From Neptunomonas japonica DSM 18939 (lineage in GTDB: Bacteria > Pseudomonadota > Gammaproteobacteria > Pseudomonadales > Balneatricaceae): a stretch of 64,000 nt of DNA. Positions within the stretch are counted from its first letter, which is position 1. Every line of letters starts with the position of its first letter. The stretch is taken from positions 186,001-250,000 of the forward strand of contig NZ_AUGR01000002.1 in the NCBI RefSeq assembly GCF_000422765.1. Reading direction: 5' to 3'. This document shows, piece by piece, positions 17,930 through 26,343 of the stretch. A model generated the notes under the pieces. That model had not been told where the DNA came from, ran no database searches, and worked only from the letters and a program-made list of their open reading frames with translations. A program made the translations under genes and the position numbers.

Positions 17930-18865
17930 ATGAAAAAGATACAGTGCTTGCTATGTTTTTTACTGGTTGGTCTTTCTTATTCTGTATTTGCGGCCAAGCT
18001 TTCCTATTTGCTAGAACCCCAAAAAATTGCGGATGATACCTGGCTACTACAAGGCAAGTTGGAAGATTTTACGCGTAAAAATGGCGGTAACATAGTCAAT
18101 ACCGCCTTTATCGTTACAGAGGATGGCGTTGTGGTCTTTGATACTGGGCCCTCTAAGCGTTATGGCGAAGCAATGCGCCAAGTGATCTCCTCGATCACGG
18201 ATAAACCAGTTGTTCATGTGTTTAATAGCCATCATCACCCAGACCATTTTTTGGGAAATCAGGCCTTTAATGATACAAAAATTTGGGCGTTACCCGAAAC
18301 CGGTAAGCTCATAGCGCAACACGGTAATGCTTTCGCCGAAAATATGTATCGCTTGGTGGGAGACTGGATGCGCTCTACTGAGGTGCAGTTACCGACTGAG
18401 CCGCTAGATATAGCTGCTGTGCCGTTGATGGCGGTGGGTAAACATCATTTTCGGTTTTTCAAAATGGTAGGGCATAGCGGTGCCGACCTGCTGATGCTAG
18501 ATGAAACGACAGGGGTGCTTTTTGCCTCGGATATTGTGTTTTATCAACGCGCTTTAACAACACCGCATACACCTAGTTTAAGTGTGTGGATAGAGAATTT
18601 AGAGCAACTTAAAAACTGGCAATACAATACGATTGTGCCAGGCCATGGGCCTGTGGATACAACAGGCTTAGCGGTAGAGCAGATGATCGATTACTTGCAT
18701 TGGTTGGATAACACGTTAACCGCTGCAGCGTCACAAGGGCTTAGTATGAATGAGGTTATGGCGCTACCTATCGATGAACGTTTTAGTGGCATATCCCTGA
18801 CAAGATCAGAGTTTGTGCGTTCGGTATTTCATCTTTATAGCCGCTACGAAGAAGCCTCTTTTTAA
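17930..18865 (+). CDS. Quinoprotein relay-system zinc metallohydrolase (MBL fold)
   Basis: A 311-residue exported metallo-beta-lactamase-fold enzyme. The signal peptide ends near VFAA (residue 23). The metal site is visible as SHHHPDH (His101, His103, Asp105, His106 in the HxHxDH pattern), with VGHSGADLLMLD, the Asp in FASDIVFYQ and the His in PGHGPVDT. It is the SoxH-related partner of the SoxYZ-like carrier and is expected to hydrolyse a thiol-bound group from it. The AGGAGAG ribosome site lies right after the carrier stop codon. It ends at an intrinsic terminator. Confidence 0.87.
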   Translation: MKKIQCLLCFLLVGLSYSVFAAKLSYLLEPQKIADDTWLLQGKLEDFTRKNGGNIVNTAFIVTEDGVVVFDTGPSKRYGEAMRQVISSITDKPVVHVFNSHHHPDHFLGNQAFNDTKIWALPETGKLIAQHGNAFAENMYRLVGDWMRSTEVQLPTEPLDIAAVPLMAVGKHHFRFFKMVGHSGADLLMLDETTGVLFASDIVFYQRALTTPHTPSLSVWIENLEQLKNWQYNTIVPGHGPVDTTGLAVEQMIDYLHWLDNTLTAAASQGLSMNEVMALPIDERFSGISLTRSEFVRSVFHLYSRYEEASF

Positions 18866-18900
18866 ACACATTAATACGACCAAACATCTGCAAGACTTTT

Positions 18901-18924
18901 GGCGCCCTCGTGGCGTCTTTTTTT
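18901..18924 (+). terminator. Intrinsic terminator of the pedF-metallohydrolase operon
   Basis: GGCGCC pairs with GGCGTC (one G-T pair) over CTCGT, followed by seven T residues, 35 bp after the metallohydrolase stop. exaA beyond it therefore has its own promoter. Confidence 0.75.
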
Positions 18925-18941
18925 GCTTATTTGGAACAGGT

Positions 18942-18960
18942 AGTAGTACTAAGTAACGAG
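18942..18960 (+). promoter_or_regulatory. AGTAGTA element upstream of the PQQ alcohol dehydrogenase
   Basis: AGTAGTACTAAGTAACGAG shares the AGTAGTA half of the regulon box but lacks the T run. It lies 120 bp before exaA, directly after the terminator, where an activator site would be expected. The leader also contains a GC-rich hairpin, GGGGAAGCTTTCCCC-like, near 19024-19047. Confidence 0.3.
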
Positions 18961-19080
18961 AAAAGTTGTTCTGGGGTGTAATTGTTGGAATCTACTAAAA
19001 CTTCAAAATGAGGGACATGATTCGGGGAAGCTTTCCCGGCTCACCCCACAATAAAAAACGATTCCGTAAAGGAGCTAGTG

Positions 19081-20871
19081 ATGAACAAAACGACTTTAGG
19101 CACAGGTTTCGCGGTCAGCACGCTCGCCGCAGCTATCTCGTTCTCTGCTGTTGTTTCGGCCGGTGTAACTGATAAAGATATTATGAATGATCAGGCAACA
19201 ACGGGTGATGTTGTTTCCAATGGTATGGGTTTACGCGGACAGCGCTACAGCACATTGACGGCCGTTAACCCAAATACAGTTAAAGACCTTCGCCCAGTGT
19301 GGGCGTTCTCGTTTGGTGGTGAAAAACAACGCGGGCAAGAGTCTCAGCCTGTTGTTAAAGACGGTGTGATGTTTGTGACGGGTTCTTACTCACGTGTTTT
19401 TGCTATTGATGTTAAAACCGGCGATGAGTTGTGGCAGTATGATGCTCGCTTACCTGATGCCATCATGCCGTGCTGTGATGTCATCAACCGCGGTGTAGCT
19501 TTGTACGGTGATCTCGTTATCTTTGGTACCTTGGATGCCAAGCTGGTCGCCTTGAACAAAGATACCGGTAAAGTGGTGTGGAAAAAGAAAGTGGAAGATT
19601 ATAAAGCGGGTTATTCATTAACCGCGGCTCCCATTATTGTTAAAGGTAAAGTCATTACGGGTGTTTCCGGTGGTGAGTTCGGCGTTGTCGGTAAAGTAGA
19701 AGCTTACGATGCGAAAACAGGACAATTAGCGTGGACACGCCCTACGGTTGAAGGCCACATGGGTTATGTATGGAAAGATGGCAAAAAAGTTGAAAGCGGT
19801 ATTTCTGGTGGCGAAGCCGGTAAAACTTGGCCTGGCGACTTATGGAAAACCGGTGGTGCAGCCACATGGTTAGGCGGCACCTATGATGCTGACGTAGATC
19901 TACTCTTCTTTGGTACAGGTAACCCAGCACCATGGAACTCTCACTTGCGCCCTGGGGATAACCTGTTCTCTTCTTCACGTTTAGGTATTGATCCTGATGA
20001 TGGGAAAATCGTATGGCACTTCCAAACTACACCGCATGATGGTTGGGATTACGATGGTGTAAACGAGCTAATCTCTTTTGACTACAAAGCTGACGGAAAA
20101 ACCATTAAGGCGGCAGGGACTGCTGACCGTAACGGTTTTTTCTATGTCTTGAATCGCGAGAACGGCGGCTTTATTCGTGGTTTCCCGTTTGTGGATAAAA
20201 TGACATGGGCTAAAGGACTGGATGAAAACGGACGTCCGATTTATAACGAGGCATTTCGTCCGGGAAATCCGGCAGCGTCAGCTGATGGTAAACAGGGTAG
20301 CTCAGTTGCAGCAGCACCGGCGTTCTTAGGCGGTAAGAACTGGATGCCGATGTCATACAGTAAGGACACGGGTTTGTTCTATGTGCCTTCCAATGAGTGG
20401 GAAATGGATATCTGGAATGAGCCAGTATCGTACAAGAAAGGGGCGGCATACCTAGGTGCAGGCTTTACTATCAAAGCCGTTAATGAAGACTACATTGGTG
20501 TGTTGCGTGCGATAGATCCTAAGACCGGGAAAGTGGTTTGGGATTACAAGAACTACTCACCATTGTGGGGTGGCACTATGGTTACTAAGGGTAACCTAGT
20601 GTTTATGGGTACGCCAGAAGGTTACCTGAAAGCATTTAATGCGAAAACAGGCGAAGAGATGTACAAGTTCAATACAGGCTCCGGGATTGTCGGTACGCCA
20701 ATTACCTGGGATATGGGTGGAGAGCAGTATGTTTCCGTTGTGTCCGGTTGGGGTGGCGCGGTTCCATTGTGGGGCGGTGAAGTGGCTAAACGTATTAAAA
20801 ACTTAAACCAAGGCGGCATGGTTTGGACGTTTAAGCTACCAAAACAGAACGCGAACCTAGCAAGTAACTAA
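19081..20871 (+). CDS. exaA: PQQ-dependent alcohol dehydrogenase, lanthanide-type motif (ExaA/PedH family)
   Basis: A 596-residue periplasmic quinoprotein with a signal peptide to VVSAG (about residue 27) and eight-bladed propeller repeats rich in AxDxxTGxxxW. The vicinal disulfide pair Cys131-Cys132 (MPCCD) that stacks on PQQ is present. The catalytic Asp323 is in [10 protein letters not shown], and Asp325 two residues later is the residue that coordinates a lanthanide in XoxF and PedH; MxaF has Ala there. I infer a lanthanide-dependent enzyme oxidising primary alcohols to aldehydes, passing electrons to PedF. The start is ATG 19081 behind AAAGGAG (GTG 19078 is an alternative). No pqq biosynthesis gene is in the window. 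Confidence 0.9.
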   Translation: MNKTTLGTGFAVSTLAAAISFSAVVSAGVTDKDIMNDQATTGDVVSNGMGLRGQRYSTLTAVNPNTVKDLRPVWAFSFGGEKQRGQESQPVVKDGVMFVTGSYSRVFAIDVKTGDELWQYDARLPDAIMPCCDVINRGVALYGDLVIFGTLDAKLVALNKDTGKVVWKKKVEDYKAGYSLTAAPIIVKGKVITGVSGGEFGVVGKVEAYDAKTGQLAWTRPTVEGHMGYVWKDGKKVESGISGGEAGKTWPGDLWKTGGAATWLGGTYDADVDLLFFGTGNPAPWNSHLRPGDNLFSSSRLGIDPDDGKIVWHFQTTPHDGWDYDGVNELISFDYKADGKTIKAAGTADRNGFFYVLNRENGGFIRGFPFVDKMTWAKGLDENGRPIYNEAFRPGNPAASADGKQGSSVAAAPAFLGGKNWMPMSYSKDTGLFYVPSNEWEMDIWNEPVSYKKGAAYLGAGFTIKAVNEDYIGVLRAIDPKTGKVVWDYKNYSPLWGGTMVTKGNLVFMGTPEGYLKAFNAKTGEEMYKFNTGSGIVGTPITWDMGGEQYVSVVSGWGGAVPLWGGEVAKRIKNLNQGGMVWTFKLPKQNANLASN

Positions 20872-20919
20872 TTGATTTAGGGACTAGCTCTTTAAATTCA
20901 ATCCTTGAAATAGGAATGC

Positions 20920-20955
20920 AAAAAAGCCTGAACTCGTAAGAGCCAGGCTTTTTTT
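20920..20955. terminator. Bidirectional terminator between exaA and lysR
   Basis: AAAAAGCCTG and CAGGCTTTTT face each other across a 13-bp loop, with T runs on both strands. It overlaps the LysR stop codon and ends both convergent genes. Confidence 0.75.
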
Positions 20956-21850
20956 AACGTTCTAATAATGCTTTACAGCGTTGGCGCAACATATCACGAA
21001 ACATGATTACTGCGGGTGTGACCTGTTTTCTATTGGGGCAGACCAGCCATAAATTAGCCGCTTCTGTTGAGTATCCTTGCATTAATTCGACAACCCTCCC
21101 TGCTTGAAGGTCTTCTGCCATATCTAGTCTAGATTTGAATGCAACTCCTTGGCCTGATACGGCCCAACGGTGAACGAGGTCAGCATCATTGCAAATACGG
21201 TTGCCTTGTACCCTGATACGCATTAGCTCTTGGTCATCGCGAAAACTCCACAAATCGTATGTGCGGTCTCCTAACAAGTATAAAAGACAGTTGTGTTCGG
21301 CAAGGTCGTTAGGATGCTTTGGCTGGCCATGACGCTCAACATATTCGGGTGATGCGCATACCACCCGATCAGATTCGCAGATGGGGAATGCGATGAGGGA
21401 AGAGTCTTCGGGTTTCCCGTAGCGTAATGCGATATCCACGCGGTCATGGTAAAAGTCTGAGAGGCTATCGCTGGCATTTAGGCTTATCGAAAGCTGAGGA
21501 TGTTGTTGCATAAAATCATCGAGCCAAGGCAGTAAAACGTTTCTTCCAAAATCGGAAGAAACAGATATGCGCAACGCACCATTGAGTCGTGTTTTGTCTT
21601 GTTCAAGAGCTTCTTGAGCTTCTTTAAGTTCAGAGAGTGCACGCCGACAGTGAGGAAGGTAGCGCTCTCCAGCCTCTGTTAAGCGTAGCTTGCGAGTGGA
21701 GCGGATAAAGAGGCTGGTATCTAATTGTTGTTCTAAACGTTTCAGTGCGGCACTGGCAGTGGCGGGTGATAAGTCTAGTTCTCGGGCAGCTGCTGTAATA
21801 TTCCCGCTATCGGCAGTGCGAATAAAAAGATCAAGATCAGATAGCTTCAT
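20954..21850 (-). CDS. LysR-family transcriptional regulator
   Basis: A 298-residue LysR protein: N-terminal winged helix-turn-helix (LDLFIRTADSGNITAAARELDLSPATASAALKRLEQQLDTSLF) and a type II effector-binding domain from about residue 90 (LNGALRISVSSDFGRNVLLPWL, SDRVVCASPEYVERHG). It is convergent with exaA and divergent from the aldehyde dehydrogenase gene at 22305 across a 454-bp region, so it may regulate that gene. The effector is unknown. Length and start are normal for the family. Confidence 0.87.
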   Translation of the reverse strand: MKLSDLDLFIRTADSGNITAAARELDLSPATASAALKRLEQQLDTSLFIRSTRKLRLTEAGERYLPHCRRALSELKEAQEALEQDKTRLNGALRISVSSDFGRNVLLPWLDDFMQQHPQLSISLNASDSLSDFYHDRVDIALRYGKPEDSSLIAFPICESDRVVCASPEYVERHGQPKHPNDLAEHNCLLYLLGDRTYDLWSFRDDQELMRIRVQGNRICNDADLVHRWAVSGQGVAFKSRLDMAEDLQAGRVVELMQGYSTEAANLWLVCPNRKQVTPAVIMFRDMLRQRCKALLER

Positions 21851-22170
21851 GAAAAAAGGTGCCCATAAATATAATAAAAATTACCCTGCTTATTTTATGC
21901 CTTTTATAATAAAGACACCTTAACTATTGAGCCAGCTGGCTTGTTAGAAAATTATTTTCGGGGTTCGAAAATGTCATAAATAGAGATATGAAAATGCTTA
22001 AATGTGCTTTTTCAGAGCAAAAAATGAGGATGCGACAATAAGTAATATTAAAATAAAATATGACAGTAATAATGGTTTTAATTTTTATAAATTGTTGATT
22101 ATTAAGTTTAATTTAAATATTTTTATGTTTTTTCTGTGTGGTTTTCTAATGCCTCGCTCTCATTATAAGC

Positions 22171-22207
22171 ACTAAAGTAGTAGTTTTTCGCTTCCAAAGG
22201 GTGATAC
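22171..22207 (+). promoter_or_regulatory. Shared box and -10 upstream of the aldehyde dehydrogenase
   Basis: ACTAAAGTAGTAGTTTTTCG (22171-22190) is the best copy of the regulon box, followed at 22202-22207 by TGATAC, a plausible -10. The 454-bp gap 21851-22304 is otherwise very AT-rich between about 21860 and 22140 and holds no gene I can support; LysR sites could lie there. Confidence 0.45.
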
Positions 22208-22304
22208 CTGACTTGGCTTGTGAGTCGCTAATATCGAACTGTGATTAATTGAATGGCGCCTGCTGGTTGGGCAGGGCTGATATAACAAGAAAGAGGCCAA
22301 GAAG

Positions 22305-23825
22305 ATGATTTATGCACAGCCAGGAGCTGAAGGCTCAGTTGTTACTTTTCAAGAGCGCTATGGTAACTACATCGGTGGCGAATGGGTTGCACCGGTTAAT
22401 GGACAATACTTTAAAAACGTATCACCCGTAGATGGTGAGTCTTTTTGTGAAATCCCTCGCTCAACAGAAGCCGATATTAATTTAGCACTGGATGCAGCAC
22501 ATGCAGCCAAAGATGCATGGGCGGGAACTTCTGTTACAGCGCGTTCAAATATCTTATTAAAAATTGCTGACAGAATTGAAGCTAATCTCGAAAGGTTGGC
22601 TGTAGCAGAAACATGGGACAACGGTAAAGCTGTACGTGAAACCCTAAATGCTGATGTACCTTTATGTGTGGATCATTTCCGTTATTACGCAGGTTGTATT
22701 CGTGCACAAGAAGGTTCTATTGGCGAAATTGATGGTAATACTGTTGCCTACCATTTCCATGAGCCGCTTGGGGTTGTTGGTCAGATCATTCCTTGGAACT
22801 TCCCGTTATTGATGGCTGCTTGGAAGCTTGCTCCTGCACTTGTCGCGGGTAACTGTGTTGTGCTTAAGCCAGCTGAGCAGACGCCAGCGTCAATTCTTGT
22901 GTTAATGGAAGTCATTGGTGACTTATTACCAGCGGGTGTTTTGAATGTTGTAAATGGTTACGGTGCTGAAGCAGGGCAAGCACTAGCGACTAGCAAGCGT
23001 ATTGCCAAGATTGCTTTCACTGGATCAACGCCAGTCGGTTCGCATATTTTAAAATGTGCAGCTGAAAACATTATTCCTTCAACAGTAGAGCTAGGTGGTA
23101 AGTCTCCGAATATCTACTTCGAAGATATCATGAACCATGAAGATGAATTCATTAGTAAGTGTGTCGAAGGAACAGTACTCGCATTCTTTAACCAAGGTGA
23201 AGTATGTACTTGCCCATCACGCTTGTTGGTTCAGGAATCTATTTACGACAAGTTCATCGAGATGGTCATTAAGCGTATTGGCCAGATTAAACGTGGTAAC
23301 CCTCTTGATACTGAAGTTATGGTGGGTGCTCAGGCCTCACAAGAACAGTTTGATAAGATCTTGAGCTACTTCGAAATCGGTCGTGAAGAAGGTGCAGAAG
23401 TATTGATAGGTGGCGGTGCTGAAAGCTTAAGTGATGGCTTAAATAATGGTTACTATATTCAGCCAACGTTACTGAAAGGTAACAACAGCATGCGTGTATT
23501 CCAGGAAGAAATTTTTGGCCCAGTCGTCTCTGTGACAACCTTTAAAGATGAAGCAGAAGCGTTGGAAATTGCTAACGATACTGAGTTTGGTTTAGGTGCA
23601 GGGTTATGGACACGTGATATGAATCGTTCATACCGCATGGGTCGTGGTATTCAAGCCGGTCGTGTATGGACTAACTGTTATCACCATTATCCAGCACATT
23701 CTGCATTCGGTGGTTACAAGAAATCGGGTGTTGGCCGTGAAACACATAAAATGATGTTGGATCATTATCAGCAGACCAAGAATATGTTGGTTAGCTACGA
23801 TATTAATCCGATGGGCTTCTTCTAA
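22305..23825 (+). CDS. exaC: NAD-dependent (acet)aldehyde dehydrogenase, ExaC type
   Basis: A 506-residue aldehyde dehydrogenase. It opens with [22 protein letters not shown], typical of the ExaC/AldB branch. The NAD-binding [18 protein letters not shown], the catalytic Glu in [10 protein letters not shown], and the catalytic Cys301 in [10 protein letters not shown] are all present; the second Cys303 is also usual for this branch. It would oxidise the aldehyde made by the periplasmic quinoprotein once it enters the cytoplasm, yielding the acid and NADH. A shared box and -10 lie upstream, and a perfect terminator follows 25 bp after the stop. Confidence 0.92.
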   Translation: MIYAQPGAEGSVVTFQERYGNYIGGEWVAPVNGQYFKNVSPVDGESFCEIPRSTEADINLALDAAHAAKDAWAGTSVTARSNILLKIADRIEANLERLAVAETWDNGKAVRETLNADVPLCVDHFRYYAGCIRAQEGSIGEIDGNTVAYHFHEPLGVVGQIIPWNFPLLMAAWKLAPALVAGNCVVLKPAEQTPASILVLMEVIGDLLPAGVLNVVNGYGAEAGQALATSKRIAKIAFTGSTPVGSHILKCAAENIIPSTVELGGKSPNIYFEDIMNHEDEFISKCVEGTVLAFFNQGEVCTCPSRLLVQESIYDKFIEMVIKRIGQIKRGNPLDTEVMVGAQASQEQFDKILSYFEIGREEGAEVLIGGGAESLSDGLNNGYYIQPTLLKGNNSMRVFQEEIFGPVVSVTTFKDEAEALEIANDTEFGLGAGLWTRDMNRSYRMGRGIQAGRVWTNCYHHYPAHSAFGGYKKSGVGRETHKMMLDHYQQTKNMLVSYDINPMGFF

Positions 23826-23849
23826 GCTTACGATCTACTTGGGTCTTTT

Positions 23850-23872
23850 AGAGGGCTTCGGCCCTCTTTTTT
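23850..23872 (+). terminator. Intrinsic terminator of exaC
   Basis: AGAGGGC-TTCG-GCCCTCT hairpin with a UUCG tetraloop, followed by TTTTT. Confidence 0.9.
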
Positions 23873-23881
23873 GTTTAAAGG

Positions 23882-24832
23882 CTATCGTGGTAATTCCATT
23901 CCTTTTTTGACGGATACCTTGTCCCTATTAGCTAGCTTAGATTGGTAAAGGGCTTGATCGACGTTATAGAGGGATTCTTTAATCGTGACAGATGGCAAAA
24001 AGTTTGAGACTCCTGCACTGGCCGTCATTTTTCCAATATGTTTGTAGGAATGTTCGCGTATTTTGGCCAGTAGTTTTTCTGCTAGATTTCTCCCTTCTTC
24101 AACATCGATGTGAGGGCAGACAATAATGAATTCTTCTCCTCCCCATCGGCCAACGTAATCGGTGCTACGAACGTTTTCTTGTAAAACGTTAGAGAGTTCA
24201 ACTAATACAGCATCACCAACAGCATGCCCGTAGGTATCATTTACACGTTTAAAGAAATCTATATCAAGCAAGATAATGGAGGCATTAACGTTATAACGGT
24301 CTACCTCTGCTTTTTGTTCGATCAGAACATCATCCATTTTTACTCGGTTATAAAGCCCTGTTAACTTGTCTGTAACAGATAGCTTTTTAAGGCGCTGGTT
24401 CAGCCTTCTGAGCTGATGGTAGTGATAGATAAAACCGAGTGATAATAAGAATAAGCCAATGATAATCTTCCACATGAGAGAATAATCAAAAGAGACTTCT
24501 TGCTTAACAGGTACCCACTTATTGAATGTCGCCTGTTTAAATTCAGGATCAATATTGTGTATGAGTTTTTGAAATATCTCCTGCAGCAGGGGCTCATCAT
24601 TTCGTGTGGCGATTGATAGGTTGATATCATTCTCTAATCTAGATGATATCTTTAAGCTGCCGGTATAATCTTTCTGTATGGCTGTCGCAATCGTCATGAG
24701 GTTATCAATGTAGCCATAGAGTTGGCCATTCTCTACTTGCTGTAACCCGTCATTGATAGATTCGACCTCTATAATATTGATTCCCGGGACTTCTTTACGC
24801 AAACTTTCTTCTACGGAATAGCCTTTTACCAC
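23882..24832 (-). CDS. GGDEF diguanylate cyclase, 3' part of a frameshifted gene
   Basis: A 316-residue frame holding the end of a periplasmic binding domain (VVKGYSVEESLRKEVPGINIIEVES), one membrane helix (MWKIIIGLFLLSLGFIYHY, about 118-140) and a GGDEF domain. The active-site loop is WGGEEF with an RSTD inhibitory site five residues before it, so a catalytic, feedback-inhibited cyclase is expected. The frame overlaps the preceding one by 7 bp. The junction reads TTGGCGTGGTAAAAGGC, and one extra G after GCG would fuse both into a single protein of about 770 residues (NMT1 domain, second binding domain, membrane helix, GGDEF). The apparent GTG start lies inside a conserved domain and is probably not a real start. 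Confidence 0.8.
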   Translation of the reverse strand: MVKGYSVEESLRKEVPGINIIEVESINDGLQQVENGQLYGYIDNLMTIATAIQKDYTGSLKISSRLENDINLSIATRNDEPLLQEIFQKLIHNIDPEFKQATFNKWVPVKQEVSFDYSLMWKIIIGLFLLSLGFIYHYHQLRRLNQRLKKLSVTDKLTGLYNRVKMDDVLIEQKAEVDRYNVNASIILLDIDFFKRVNDTYGHAVGDAVLVELSNVLQENVRSTDYVGRWGGEEFIIVCPHIDVEEGRNLAEKLLAKIREHSYKHIGKMTASAGVSNFLPSVTIKESLYNVDQALYQSKLANRDKVSVKKGMELPR

Positions 24833-26199
24833 GCCAATTTTTTATCTTTAATGTCAGCAATGTCACTGATGAAAAACTTATCTGTAGTCGTTGCCATCAC
24901 GACAGGAAAGGTTGTGTAAGCGGTGGTAAAATCCATATAGCGCGAGCGCTCTGGTGTGATTGATGCCATTGAAAAAATATCACATTGTCTACTTTTGGCT
25001 TTTTGAATAGACTCTTGCCAGCTTTGAGTCGGTATCAGATGAATAGGTATGGGTAGTTGCTTAGCTAAAGAGGAGATGATATCGGCGGCAATGCCGACAT
25101 GCTTGCCGTTTTGAATACTTTCAAATGGCATCCAGTCGGGGTCTACACAAAGGTTAATGAATTTTTTCTTTTGTAAGTACAGTTGCTGTTTTTCATTAAA
25201 GATTACAGTGTGGTTGTATTTTAAGAGCAGGTCGTCAAACAGAAAGGTGCCCAGTTCTTGGGTGGAGGGTAATAGGCCGCTATGGTGTAGTTGCTTTACT
25301 GCTCTAAGGCTTAAATCGGTATTAATGGCGCCTACTTCAAAAAAGTCTAATAGCATCATCTTTTTAGTGACAGCAACCTCATAAGTGAGTGCGTCGACAG
25401 TTTTTTCCTGGGAATATTTTTGGTAAATAGTGGCAATAGTTTCTCGTGGGTTTTTTAAGGCGTAGGCCCAACCTTGATTAGATGCATCGATAAACTTCTG
25501 CGTTCTTTCTGGGTGCTGTAATGCTTCAGTTTGTGATGTGAACAAATTAACGGCACTCATAAAGAAGCCATAATCGGCAGGGTCAATAATATTGTATTCA
25601 ATCCCTTGTTTGTCGAGTTCAAATAACTGATTGGTTCTAAAGGCACTCATGGCATCAGTTTTGTGGTTAATAAAGTCTTCGATGTTAAAAGAGTGTTCAA
25701 CTAGTTCTGCATTGTCTTTGGTTATAAAAAAATGGTCTAACATCAGTGCTAATGAGCTGTATTTAAGCTCATCTTTAGTACCCATAATTGTTTTACCTAT
25801 CAGGTCCTTCGGTGTTTTTATCTCTTTAGAAGTGACAAATATAAGCGGCGACTGTTGGTAATAGGTCGCTAGTAAAATGATGGGTTGAAGCTCACCTTCG
25901 TGGATAATGACACTGGAGTTATGTATACCGTAATTATTTTCTTGAGAAAGCACTTTTTCAACGGTATCAAAGCCTGCTTGGTATTCTAGTAGCTCTACAT
26001 CTAATCCTGCGTCTTGATAAAAACCTTTCTCTTTTGCCATGATGAAGCCGGCAAACTCAAATTGAAATTTCCAGTCTAGTTGTAAAGAAACTTTTTCCAG
26101 GGCAAACGCTTTAGTACTAATGATCAGCATTACTGCAAGAGTAATGAGAGGGAGTAAGAAAAGACGATGTTTAATGTCTAGTAAATGCAGAGTTCGCAT
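24826..26199 (-). CDS. NMT1/THI5-like plus SBP3 sensor, 5' part of a frameshifted gene
   Basis: A 457-residue frame. After a signal peptide (LLPLITLAVMLIISTKAFA) comes an NMT1/THI5-type binding domain (VSLQLDWKFQFEFAGFIMAKEKGFYQDAGLDVELLEY, about 35-270) and then a second, amino-acid-binding-like domain (FINLCVDPDWMPFESIQNGKHVGIAADII) that stops short at DIKDKKLAW. The remainder of that second domain continues in another frame in the downstream entry. Intact relatives are periplasmic sensors tethered to a cytoplasmic GGDEF domain. The intact protein would couple a pyrimidine-like or amino-acid ligand to c-di-GMP; the ligand is inference. Confidence 0.8.
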   Translation of the reverse strand: MRTLHLLDIKHRLFLLPLITLAVMLIISTKAFALEKVSLQLDWKFQFEFAGFIMAKEKGFYQDAGLDVELLEYQAGFDTVEKVLSQENNYGIHNSSVIIHEGELQPIILLATYYQQSPLIFVTSKEIKTPKDLIGKTIMGTKDELKYSSLALMLDHFFITKDNAELVEHSFNIEDFINHKTDAMSAFRTNQLFELDKQGIEYNIIDPADYGFFMSAVNLFTSQTEALQHPERTQKFIDASNQGWAYALKNPRETIATIYQKYSQEKTVDALTYEVAVTKKMMLLDFFEVGAINTDLSLRAVKQLHHSGLLPSTQELGTFLFDDLLLKYNHTVIFNEKQQLYLQKKKFINLCVDPDWMPFESIQNGKHVGIAADIISSLAKQLPIPIHLIPTQSWQESIQKAKSRQCDIFSMASITPERSRYMDFTTAYTTFPVVMATTTDKFFISDIADIKDKKLAW

Positions 26200-26343
26200 C
26201 GATAATCATATCCCTATGTTATTTAGCATGTGGTTTTCTAACAGTGTTGAAAGAAAACGGCTTATGAGGTTTTAGCTAATTTAATATTAGCACAGGAAAA
26301 ATTTACCTCCTTTTTATGTAGAAAGAGGGAGTCTGTAAGAGTA

